From contig CAYGBI010000001.1 in the NCBI GenBank assembly GCA_964348085.1, positions 67,495-131,494 of the forward strand: a DNA stretch of 64,000 bases. The letters are read 5' to 3'. Made by a program: the position numbers and the translations under genes. Of the stretch, positions 25,004-32,871 are shown one piece after another. The stretch is from VXYL01 sp964348085 (GTDB lineage Bacteria > Pseudomonadota > Gammaproteobacteria > Pseudomonadales > Azotimanducaceae). Numbering within the stretch: the stretch's first letter is position 1; the number at the start of each line of letters is the position of its first letter. The notes below the pieces were generated by a model. It was not told the DNA's origin. It was given only the letters and a program-made list of their open reading frames with translations, and searched no databases.

Positions 25004-25366
25004 GTGCCAAGACACCTGCCGCGACTGCTCGTCGCCACGACTTTCTTGATGGCTGGATGCGACTCGGCGACGCCAGCGGACGCCTTTCGCACGGACCAAG
25101 CGGCACTAACGCGCGGCAAATCGCTGTTCGTAGGCACCTGCGCCGGCTATTGCCATAGCCCGACGGTTGAACGCGCCGCGCCCAATCTGTTCGACTGCAC
25201 ATGGCTGCACGGCGACGGCGGCGCCCAAGCGCTCTTCGACACGATCGCAAACGGCGTGCCGGATACGCAGATGATCGCCTTCAGAGGCGTGCTGCCGGAG
25301 GGCGACGACGACATTTGGCGGTTGGTGGCCTATATCCAAAACTCGGCACCGGAATGCGGCAGTTGA
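25004..25366 (+). CDS. Small lipoprotein cytochrome c with a CX3CH heme site
   Basis: This 120-residue product has a lipobox (FLMAGC, Cys19) and one class I cytochrome c domain. The heme site reads Cys46-Ala-Gly-Tyr-Cys50-His51, three residues between the cysteines instead of the usual two. Met90 in DTQMIAF is the likely sixth ligand, and DDIWRLVAYIQ is the normal C-terminal helix. A GTG start is used. It probably accepts electrons from the PQQ dehydrogenase two genes upstream, as XoxG does. Confidence 0.85.
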   Translation: MPRHLPRLLVATTFLMAGCDSATPADAFRTDQAALTRGKSLFVGTCAGYCHSPTVERAAPNLFDCTWLHGDGGAQALFDTIANGVPDTQMIAFRGVLPEGDDDIWRLVAYIQNSAPECGS

Positions 25367-25408
25367 AGAGGTACGCCGACCTCCCTTGCTAGCGCGGTTG
25401 GTCCCCCT

Positions 25409-26353
25409 TCAGTCCACCAGCTCAACCACAACGGAACTCGGGTCTTCTCCGCAGGCCCTGAGAATCGCCTGCGAGCGCTTTACATGGTTCGGCGCATTAT
25501 AATTCGTATCCACCCACAGATTTCCAACTCGCTTGGAGTTCTTCCAATCTCTCCCCGCTCTGTTTTTCGGCACCGCGTTGACCAGAAAACCGCCTCTATC
25601 GTTCATAAGAGGGGTGTGGCGGATAGCACCCTTGTCCAACAACCACGCCACGACTTTCGTCTGAAGCTCGTACCATCTTGAGATTCTCTCTACATGGCCG
25701 TCGACAAAACGAATACTCGCCGGCATGCCGGCCTCCGACGAGAACTCGGCCAGCGTTAACGACCCAGCAGACGCGACTGCGGAATTGCCCTTGGCTTTGG
25801 CGGGTCCACTTCTTGCCCGCTCTTCAACGACTACGCCCTCCTCGGGTCGAATCGCCGGCGGCGGCTCCGTATGGTCGCTGATGATGTTGCCACGCCACAG
25901 CCACAGCAGCTGCAAAACTCCAGACCGAGTTGCATCTCTCACTTGGAAGTCGAAAACCTCTTCCAAAGGAGATGGCTTGTAGCCCTTCCACAAGTTCCCG
26001 TTTGTAACGACGAAAAACTCGATGGCAGCCCTAGCGCAATAGACGATGGCCTGATCTACCGCCCTATCCAATTCGCGATCTGACGTACCGAGGTTCTTGG
26101 CTTCCACGAGCAGGCGAGGCTTTTGATTAAGTAGCATGGCGTAGTCGAACTTGCCACCGTCTCTTGCCGGATACTCCGCCAACACTTGACTCGGATCCGA
26201 GAGATCCCACCCGAGCGCGGTCAACAACGGATCGATCAATGCGTACCTAGTTGCCGTCTCGTTGGTCTGCAAGTGTTCGCGGTGGTTCGCTATGCGCTCC
26301 CGCAGCGTTTCGATCAACGCCTGCAAGTCGTCCAACCAGTTCACTTTCGTCAT
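25409..26353 (-). CDS. Orphan HsdR-N-like nuclease domain protein
   Basis: The N-terminal 150 residues match the type I restriction HsdR N-terminal family. TRYALIDPLLTALGWDLSDP is followed by KFDYAMLLNQKPRLLVEAKN, which holds the PD-(D/E)XK residues (Asp, Glu-x-Lys). YCARAAIEFFVVTNGNLWKGY comes next. A linker and a C-terminal region of about 100 residues follow (WYELQTKVVAWLLDKGAI), which I do not recognise. No helicase, methylase or specificity gene is nearby. The ATG at 26353 has GGGGAG close upstream, and an ATG at 26368 is possible. Codon use looks less GC-biased than in its neighbours, consistent with transfer. A solitary defence or mobile-DNA nuclease is one reading. Confidence 0.75.
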   Translation of the reverse strand: MTKVNWLDDLQALIETLRERIANHREHLQTNETATRYALIDPLLTALGWDLSDPSQVLAEYPARDGGKFDYAMLLNQKPRLLVEAKNLGTSDRELDRAVDQAIVYCARAAIEFFVVTNGNLWKGYKPSPLEEVFDFQVRDATRSGVLQLLWLWRGNIISDHTEPPPAIRPEEGVVVEERARSGPAKAKGNSAVASAGSLTLAEFSSEAGMPASIRFVDGHVERISRWYELQTKVVAWLLDKGAIRHTPLMNDRGGFLVNAVPKNRAGRDWKNSKRVGNLWVDTNYNAPNHVKRSQAILRACGEDPSSVVVELVD

Positions 26354-26444
26354 TCCGCTCCCCACCATCTCATTGCCGCAACTTCGGTACGCCCTTTGGT
26401 TATCATCATCTTACTTGACCCCATCAGCCACACGTTAGGAATCA

Positions 26445-27383
26445 ATGGCCGACCACTTGCACCACGCTACGAACAACGCCCACCCCAACCTCGCCACGCT
26501 CGCCGGTGGCGTCGCCGTGATCACCGGCGGCGCGTCCGGCATCGGCTTCGCCATCGCCGAGGCGGCGATCGGCCACGGCTTGAATCCGGTAATCGCGGAT
26601 ATCGAAAGCACCGCCATCGAGACCGCGGAAGAAGCCTTGGCGCCAACCGCAGCGGCTGCGGGCGTCACCGTCTTCGGCCACCGCGTGGATGTATCCGTGG
26701 AAGAGGACGTCCATTCCTTGTTCGAGGCGGTCAAGGCACGCTTCCCCGACAAGCCGATCTCCTTGCTTTGCTGCAACGCCGGCGTCGGCGGCGGAGGGCC
26801 GGTGCTGTCCGCCAAGACGATCGATTGGGAGTTCGTGCTCGGCGTCAACGTGATGGGCGTCGCGCACTGCGTACGGACATTCGTGCCGGCGATGCTACGG
26901 CAGAACGCGCCGGGGGCCGTGGTCGCCACGTCGTCGCAAGACGGCTTGTGCGCGGCGCAAGGGGTCTACGGCGTCTCCAAGCACGCCTGCGTCGCGCTGA
27001 TGGAGGCACTACACGGCGAAGTACAGGATCGACTTTCCGCGCATGTGCTGTGTCCCAACGTGGTCGCCACGAACATCATCACGTCGTTGCGTAACCGGCC
27101 GGATCGATTCGGCGGGCCGGTGGCGTCGGCGGCGAGTTCGCCTGCCGGTCGCGTGGCGGCGCGGTTCAAGGAGTTCGGTATGCCGCCTTCCCGATGTGCG
27201 GAAATGGTGTTCGACGCCATTCGCTCGGGCGTGTTCTACATCCTAGCCGAAGCGGAAGAAGACCCCGGATACGTTCGTTTGGAGGCCGAGACGCGCATGC
27301 GGGCAATCCTCGACGGCACGCGCCCGTACCGGCCACGCAGCGAGTTCATCGCCAGAGTGTTCGACCTACCACCCCAGACCTGA
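26445..27383 (+). CDS. Short-chain dehydrogenase/reductase
   Basis: An NAD(P)-dependent oxidoreductase of 312 residues. It has the Rossmann motif TGGASGIG, CNAGVGG, a catalytic serine in VATSSQDG and the YGVSK Tyr-Lys pair. The C-terminal 60 residues (CAEMVFDAIRSGVFYILAEAEE) are typical of the classical SDRs annotated as acting on long or hydrophobic substrates. The substrate is unknown. The gene diverges from the HsdR-N-like gene with 91 bases between starts. Confidence 0.88.
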   Translation: MADHLHHATNNAHPNLATLAGGVAVITGGASGIGFAIAEAAIGHGLNPVIADIESTAIETAEEALAPTAAAAGVTVFGHRVDVSVEEDVHSLFEAVKARFPDKPISLLCCNAGVGGGGPVLSAKTIDWEFVLGVNVMGVAHCVRTFVPAMLRQNAPGAVVATSSQDGLCAAQGVYGVSKHACVALMEALHGEVQDRLSAHVLCPNVVATNIITSLRNRPDRFGGPVASAASSPAGRVAARFKEFGMPPSRCAEMVFDAIRSGVFYILAEAEEDPGYVRLEAETRMRAILDGTRPYRPRSEFIARVFDLPPQT

Positions 27384-27438
27384 GGTACAGCCGTACCGGA
27401 GTGCTACTATCACCGCGACAGGGTCGTGGGGGAAGATC

Positions 27439-28986
27439 GTGTTCAAGCCGGTTCAGTTCCAAGCAGATGTGGAGCGACGGGTGCGTTGGGTCGAAGAGAC
27501 GCCGCCCGAAGACATCGTCGAAGCAACGTATCGAGCGTTGCAGCGCGGTACCTCGCCGACGGCGCTGCTCACCGCCAGCACCCTCGCCGTGGTGCGCTCT
27601 ACGGAGCTGCCGCCGCAACATCACGGCGGACCGTTACATCCGGTGTGCGGGGTTCACGCCGTACATCACGTCGCCAAGCGGCTGCCCGGCGAGGCCGCGT
27701 TTCTGCCGATCATTCAGCACACGACACTGTGCAACAACCACGTCCACTCTCCGCAGATGGGGCCGTACCTCATGCCGGCCATCGAACCCCTCGAAGGTTC
27801 GCCCGGCGAAATCGGCAGCTACCACATCAGCGACGCCGAACTAACGGCGGGGTTGTCCGACGAAGACCGGCAAGCGAGTTCCGGCGTAGCCGCTACCCAA
27901 GCCACGTTCCACAAGAGCCTGCGGGCGCTGGCGGCACCGGCGGCGGAGCACTACTTCCTGTGGCTGCTCGACAATCTATCGCCGGGCGAGGCCCTCGACC
28001 AACTGCTACCGCTCGCGATCGCACGCAACGGCATGGACGATCACAACTTCCTGTTTCCCGTCTACAGCGCCCGCGCCTTGGACTGCATCGGCTGGCAATG
28101 GGCGAACGTAGTGTTCCGACCGGCGGTACGCTACCAAGCGCGGCGCGCCTCGAGGTTGGTTCGCAACGGCTACGACTTCAAGGATGTCGAGGCGCTGATC
28201 GACGAGTACAAGCTGCTCGACATCGACATTCCACAAAGTCGCCCCGGCGAGTCGGCACAGATCGCCGAGCTCGGCTTCGCCATGGGCCGCTCGAAGGATT
28301 ATCTGGACAACATGCGCCCCATGGCGCAGGCGTTGGCGGATGGCCTGTCGCTAGACGGCGCCGGCGAGGCGCTCTCCATCGGTGCCGCGGCGGCGTACAT
28401 CTCTACCAGCTACGGCAATCCGATGGATTCGCATCTACATACCGGCACGACCAACCGGCGCTACCTGCTCGGTACGGAAGGCATCGGATTGCGCAACAAG
28501 GTTTCGGCGCTGCTCACCGGCTTCACCGGCCCGGAGGTGCTGCTTGCCGACAGAATGCTGAATTGGGGCGAAAACCTCGACGGCGACGTGACGGCCAAGT
28601 TGCCCCAGCGTGGCCAGCGGCAACTGCTGGACGCCATCGTGGAGAGCATCGAAGGCCAGCCGTGGCTCGACTGGCGACGGATCGGCGTCGCCATGACGGT
28701 CGCCCCGGACAGCGTCAAGGAAACCGTCGCCTTGGCACGGCAGTACGCCGAAAACGGCTACGACGCCAGCGCCTATTTCGAGCGTTTGGCGGAGATTGCG
28801 TGCCGCGACGATTTCACGGAAATGCACGCGCTCAAACACTTTCAAGCGATTGTCGACGAGTACTACGGCACCAGCGAACCGCACCGTTGGCTGCACATGG
28901 CGGCTGCGGCCAAGTCAGCGGCGATCATTCACTTGGGACGCGAACACAAGGTGTACGAGCAGGCCAAGGAGTTACTCGCGGCTTAG
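27439..28986 (+). CDS. Unrecognised 515-residue protein with clustered histidines
   Basis: I do not recognise this family. The product appears largely helical and has no signal peptide or membrane segment. Two histidine clusters stand out near residues 59-78 (HHGGPLHPVCGVHAVHHVAK) and 92-103 (HTTLCNNHVHSP), with later MDDHNF and MDSHLH. Together they suggest a metal site in a helical bundle. A GTG at 27439 preceded by GGGGGAAG fixes the start. It follows the SDR gene by 55 bases in the same direction, so the two may act together in an oxidation pathway. A distant link to questin-oxidase-like proteins is only a guess. Confidence 0.7.
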   Translation: MFKPVQFQADVERRVRWVEETPPEDIVEATYRALQRGTSPTALLTASTLAVVRSTELPPQHHGGPLHPVCGVHAVHHVAKRLPGEAAFLPIIQHTTLCNNHVHSPQMGPYLMPAIEPLEGSPGEIGSYHISDAELTAGLSDEDRQASSGVAATQATFHKSLRALAAPAAEHYFLWLLDNLSPGEALDQLLPLAIARNGMDDHNFLFPVYSARALDCIGWQWANVVFRPAVRYQARRASRLVRNGYDFKDVEALIDEYKLLDIDIPQSRPGESAQIAELGFAMGRSKDYLDNMRPMAQALADGLSLDGAGEALSIGAAAAYISTSYGNPMDSHLHTGTTNRRYLLGTEGIGLRNKVSALLTGFTGPEVLLADRMLNWGENLDGDVTAKLPQRGQRQLLDAIVESIEGQPWLDWRRIGVAMTVAPDSVKETVALARQYAENGYDASAYFERLAEIACRDDFTEMHALKHFQAIVDEYYGTSEPHRWLHMAAAAKSAAIIHLGREHKVYEQAKELLAA

Positions 28987-29158
28987 CGAGGCCGTACGCA
29001 TACGTCCGATCCGTCTAACGGGTAAGTCGAACAGTACGGCTCGCGCTCTAGAAGCCGTTGTCTCTCGGCACCGCCTTGAGCTCGAGCCGTCCTGCACGTA
29101 TGTCGGACTTCCGCATACGCCGCCACATCCGACCTTATCTACCAGCGAGAATCGGTCG

Positions 29159-29935
29159 TTACTTTAGATCCGCATACACGGGGGCGTGGTCCGAGGCGAT
29201 CAAACCGGCCCGCTTCTTGCGATATTCCCGGTCGATGACCACATCGCGCACACGCTCCGCCACCGCCGGGTTGCCGAGCAGCATGTCGATGCGCAGCCCA
29301 ATGCCCCGGTGGAAGGCGCCGCCCCGGTAGTCCCACCAAGAGAAACACTGTTCGGTCGGTCGCAGGTGACGGAACAAATCCGTGAGGCCTGTATCGAGCA
29401 CGGCTTGGTAGCGACTACGCTCCTCCTCCGTACAAAAGATCGTGCCGTCCGCGACGGCGCCGCGCCAGCAGTCTTCGGCTGCCGGCACGATATTGAAGTC
29501 GCCGCCGAGCACGAACGGCTCGTCCCGGGGTGCATCTCGTAAGTAAGCAAGCAGGCTGTCGTACCACGCTAATTTGCGCGGGAAGTCCGCATGGTCGATG
29601 TCCTTGCCGTTCGGACAGTACACAGTTGCGAAGCTGACCCCGCCTACTTCGGCGCGCAGCAGCCGAGCCCCCGCCTCCTCTTGACCGGGCAAACCGCGCT
29701 CCGACACCGTGACGGCCAGCGGCGATTTGGCGGCAATGGCGACGCCATTCCACCCCTTCTGGCCGTGGGTAACCACGCGGTAGCCTAGCGCCTCGAACGG
29801 TTCGAACGGGAAGTCGTCGTCCGCGACTTTGACTTCCTGCATCCCCACGACATCGGGTTGCCGATCCTTCAGCCAGTGCTGGACGAAGTCGAGCCGGGCG
29901 CGCAGGCCGTTGACGTTCCAAGTGGCAATGCGCAC
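29159..29935 (-). CDS. xthA: Exodeoxyribonuclease III family DNA repair enzyme
   Basis: An AP endonuclease and 3'-5' exonuclease of the EEP superfamily, 258 residues. It opens MRIATWNVNGLRARLDFVQHWL, with the metal-binding Glu in VGMQEVK. It has YCPNG, GGDFNIVPAAEDCW (Asp, Asn) and the final SDHAPVYADL (Asp-His). A GTG start is used. It is followed on the same strand, upstream in sequence, by two small membrane-protein genes. Confidence 0.94.
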   Translation of the reverse strand: MRIATWNVNGLRARLDFVQHWLKDRQPDVVGMQEVKVADDDFPFEPFEALGYRVVTHGQKGWNGVAIAAKSPLAVTVSERGLPGQEEAGARLLRAEVGGVSFATVYCPNGKDIDHADFPRKLAWYDSLLAYLRDAPRDEPFVLGGDFNIVPAAEDCWRGAVADGTIFCTEEERSRYQAVLDTGLTDLFRHLRPTEQCFSWWDYRGGAFHRGIGLRIDMLLGNPAVAERVRDVVIDREYRKKRAGLIASDHAPVYADLK

Positions 29936-29947
29936 GTCGAAACCTGC

Positions 29948-30418
29948 CTAAGCCGCATTCTGCTTGTGAAATGTGGCCGCACCCACCAAGCCACCGATGG
30001 TGGCGAATATCGCGGCCAAGACGCCGGTTAAGACGAAGTTGGTCAGCACGGAGCCAACGGTCATGCCCCTCGCGCCAAGAAAGTCCAGCAGGAGCTCCGG
30101 CGGTTCATAGCCGCTCTGTTCGAAGGCCGCCAAGACTTCCGCCGGATCCACGCCCAAACCGAGCAAAGTCAGAATGACGCCGACCACCGTCGCGGCAACA
30201 GCGGCGAAGACCCCCGACAACACGCCGACCAAGGCGCCGTCGCCATAGGGCGCTTTGGCGAAGGTGCCTTGGTCCCGCATGTAGAGGTACATGGCGAATA
30301 CGCCACCGCCGATGTACAACGCGCAGCATAATGTGTTCGCGTACTGAATGTAGGGCAGGGCCGACAAGACGCCGAATGTGCCACCACCAATCAAGGCGGC
30401 ATTGAGCGTTTTATTCAT
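29948..30418 (-). CDS. Small glycine-rich membrane protein
   Basis: A 156-residue integral membrane protein of unknown function. It has four hydrophobic stretches: residues 7-25, 32-48, 63-87 and the C-terminal VLTGVLAAIFATIGGLVGAA. A CC pair lies in the second helix region and the C-terminus is short and polar (HKQNAA). It is 12 bases from the exonuclease III gene and 3 bases from the DUF2085 gene. Confidence 0.75.
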   Translation of the reverse strand: MNKTLNAALIGGGTFGVLSALPYIQYANTLCCALYIGGGVFAMYLYMRDQGTFAKAPYGDGALVGVLSGVFAAVAATVVGVILTLLGLGVDPAEVLAAFEQSGYEPPELLLDFLGARGMTVGSVLTNFVLTGVLAAIFATIGGLVGAATFHKQNAA

Positions 30419-30421
30419 GGT

Positions 30422-30946
30422 TCAAGCACTCTCCGAAGTTGGGACGAACGATGGCTTGGCGCGTGACTCGCGCCAAGCCGAAAAAGTGAGCAGTGGCAAC
30501 AGCGCCACCGGAAAGGCAGCGACGAGGCCGGTGGCGAAGCGCGACGCGGCCGTGTTCGGGACGATGGCGACGTCGATCAAGAGCGGCGCGAAGAAGACTG
30601 CGACCCAACGCGGATTGGCCGCCAGCCTCGCCGCCAAACGCGGCAGCCAAGGCCAAGCGGCAACGCCGAGCGTGAAGCCGAGATAAAGGCCGGTGCAACG
30701 GACGCACGCGGCGAGCGGCTCGCCGAGAAAGTGGAAGCTGCGTTCCGGCAATTGGTGACACACCGGATGTAGTAACCAGCGCACCACTTCGCCGTACGGC
30801 GAGCCGGCGGCGGTCATGAGCGGTGGCGCGGCAACTAATGCCAACCAGAACATGCAGGCTGCCAGCAGATACCAACGCCAAGGCGTGCGCAATGCGAGCT
30901 CGGCTTGTAGCTGCGACGACGAGCTGCCTGTCGGCGTACGGTTCAC
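30422..30946 (-). CDS. DUF2085 family membrane protein
   Basis: A 174-residue inner-membrane protein of the DUF2085 family. It shows the family signature LLHPVCHQLPERSFHF followed by CVRCTGLYLGF, with His and Cys residues that could bind a metal or heme. Hydrophobic segments flank it. A GTG start at 30946 is used. Function is unknown in the family. It is probably co-transcribed with the small membrane protein and the exonuclease III gene. Confidence 0.85.
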   Translation of the reverse strand: MNRTPTGSSSSQLQAELALRTPWRWYLLAACMFWLALVAAPPLMTAAGSPYGEVVRWLLHPVCHQLPERSFHFLGEPLAACVRCTGLYLGFTLGVAAWPWLPRLAARLAANPRWVAVFFAPLLIDVAIVPNTAASRFATGLVAAFPVALLPLLTFSAWRESRAKPSFVPTSESA

Positions 30947-31037
30947 GCGCCCAAGCGTACCAGCTTGTCGACTTGGCGCGGGCGGCCCCAGTTAACGAGC
31001 GCCACATGACGCACCACATGCACCATCCAGTTAATCG

Positions 31038-31892
31038 TCAGGGGAGCAGATGGTCGCTTAGGAAAGCTCTAACTTCCGCCGAGAGGCGCGTGGTCTCCGC
31101 GGACGCCTGATAGGCAAACGCATGCGGCAGACCAGGATAGAAGTGGTAGCGCAGCTCGCCGCCCGCTTCTTGATATCCGCGCACGAGCGCCAACGTCATA
31201 CGTCGTGGCACGTTGGCGTCTTCGCCTGGTTGCACGAGCATGAGCGGGGGCAGTTCTTCCGCTTCGCCGGTGGCGAGTACACGCTGCACGCTTGCCTCGT
31301 GCATATGCGCCTCGTCACGGTAGTAGCGCAGGTGCGCCGTCACCAACTCGTCGCGACCCACCTCTTCAGCGTAGCGAAAGCGCATCAAGGGGTCCGAGAC
31401 GGGCCATAGCGCCACCACGCAGCGCACCGACGCCGACACCTCCTCGGCAGCGCTCGTGCCGCCGTTGACGGTCACCCGCGTGCCGTAGTGCGCAGCGACG
31501 TTCGGCTGGATGGCGCTCAAAAGCACCAAGTGGCCGCCGGATGAGCTGCCGACGAGGCCGATATGTTCGCCATCGACGCTAAGCGACTCGGCATTGGCGC
31601 GCACATAGCGGACGCCGGCAGTGATGTCTTGCACGGCGCAAGGGTGTTTGCCGTTGCGCCCGTCGCGAAAGTCGAGCGACAGCACGTCGAAGCCAGCGCC
31701 CGCCAAATCGCGGCAAACCACCTCGGGGGTATGCCGGTTGTTGGCCGTCCAAGCGCCGCCGTGAACCATGACCACGGCTCTAGCGAGCCGGGTCGCGGCA
31801 TCCGCAGGGCGATAGTGCTCCGCAAGTAGCGGCGTCCCGTCGGCCTCGCCGTAAACCAGCGTGTCGGTTTCGACTTCGGCGGACGTAGCCAT
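31038..31892 (-). CDS. Alpha/beta hydrolase (esterase/lipase, HSL-like)
   Basis: A 284-residue cytoplasmic hydrolase with the HGG oxyanion motif (VMVHGGAWTANN), the nucleophile elbow GSSSGG, an acid in PGEDANV and the catalytic His in LPHAF. No signal peptide is present. The substrate is likely a carboxylic ester but is not determined. It lies 27 bases from the MaoC-like gene in the same direction. Confidence 0.9.
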   Translation of the reverse strand: MATSAEVETDTLVYGEADGTPLLAEHYRPADAATRLARAVVMVHGGAWTANNRHTPEVVCRDLAGAGFDVLSLDFRDGRNGKHPCAVQDITAGVRYVRANAESLSVDGEHIGLVGSSSGGHLVLLSAIQPNVAAHYGTRVTVNGGTSAAEEVSASVRCVVALWPVSDPLMRFRYAEEVGRDELVTAHLRYYRDEAHMHEASVQRVLATGEAEELPPLMLVQPGEDANVPRRMTLALVRGYQEAGGELRYHFYPGLPHAFAYQASAETTRLSAEVRAFLSDHLLP

Positions 31893-31919
31893 TCGATTCC
31901 CTACGCCGGTCGCCGCACG

Positions 31920-32765
31920 TTACGCACGGACGCTCGCGTCGCCCACCAGCACCACGGTGTCGTCCGCTTTCGCGATCCACACGAATGCGCCGATGCGGGC
32001 TTCGCCGTCGGCATCGTTCTCCACCCCATCCTTCAACACGCCGTGAACGGTCAACGTATCGTTCGGCCAAGTGGGATTGGTGAACTTGATCTGCAACCGA
32101 CCGCTCTCCCACCAAGCGTCGCCGAAGCGCTCTTCCAACACATGCGCGGCGTAGGCGAGCGTCATGCGCCCGCCGACCACGACATCCCGGAAGCCGAGTT
32201 CCGCCGAGGCTTGCTTGTCGGTGTGGTAGTTGGCGTCGCCGTGGAAGTACTCGCCGCACATCTCCAGCGTGATGGTGCGTGTCAAGCCGCCAAAGCGCTC
32301 GCCGGGGGGCACGACGAACTTGCGTACGCCCGGCTTCTTGGCCGGATCCCGAAAAGCCACTTCGCCACCGGCCGGTTTCTCGCGCAGGAAACTCTGGTGG
32401 TGATGCGTGCGCACGACAACGTCGCCGGCGGCATCTTTGACATCCACTTCGTAGTACACCACCGAACGATCACGGTGGGCGTAGATGTCCCGGATGCGGC
32501 CGTCGGTGGTGTACGTGTGGCCGGGCTGCATGCTGGCGAAACACTCCCAGCCTTGGCGCATCCACAAATGGCCGACGTGGTTGGCGAAGGCGATCTCGCC
32601 GAAATAGCCGTTCTCGGCGTCGCTGGCGACGGTCGTAGGCACCAAACCGTCGTCGCGCCGTTCGAGCTTCAAGCCGTTGTAGTAGTCGGCGAGCAAGGAA
32701 TCCGTCACGGTGTAGGTGCGCTCCGTCAATTGCTTGCCGGCGAACGGTTCCGCCGTTTGGCTCAT
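31920..32765 (-). CDS. MaoC-like hydratase/dehydratase family protein
   Basis: A 281-residue double-hotdog protein of the MaoC/mesaconyl-CoA hydratase type, such as (R)-specific enoyl-CoA hydratases. Residues 60-110 (FANHVGHLWMRQGWECFASMQPGHTY) and 205-230 (FRDVVVGGRMTLAYAAHVLEERF) match the two hotdog halves. The substrate is unknown. GGGGA stands before the ATG at 32765. It diverges from the phenylalanine hydroxylase gene. Confidence 0.75.
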   Translation of the reverse strand: MSQTAEPFAGKQLTERTYTVTDSLLADYYNGLKLERRDDGLVPTTVASDAENGYFGEIAFANHVGHLWMRQGWECFASMQPGHTYTTDGRIRDIYAHRDRSVVYYEVDVKDAAGDVVVRTHHHQSFLREKPAGGEVAFRDPAKKPGVRKFVVPPGERFGGLTRTITLEMCGEYFHGDANYHTDKQASAELGFRDVVVGGRMTLAYAAHVLEERFGDAWWESGRLQIKFTNPTWPNDTLTVHGVLKDGVENDADGEARIGAFVWIAKADDTVVLVGDASVRA

Positions 32766-32871
32766 AGATGTCCCCAACATTGTGCTTGCGGTGAGCATAG
32801 GCGAAGTGCGCGCCCAAGTTCATCCGCAACGACGGAGTAAACTTCCGCCACGACGCGAAGGTCTACTACCC

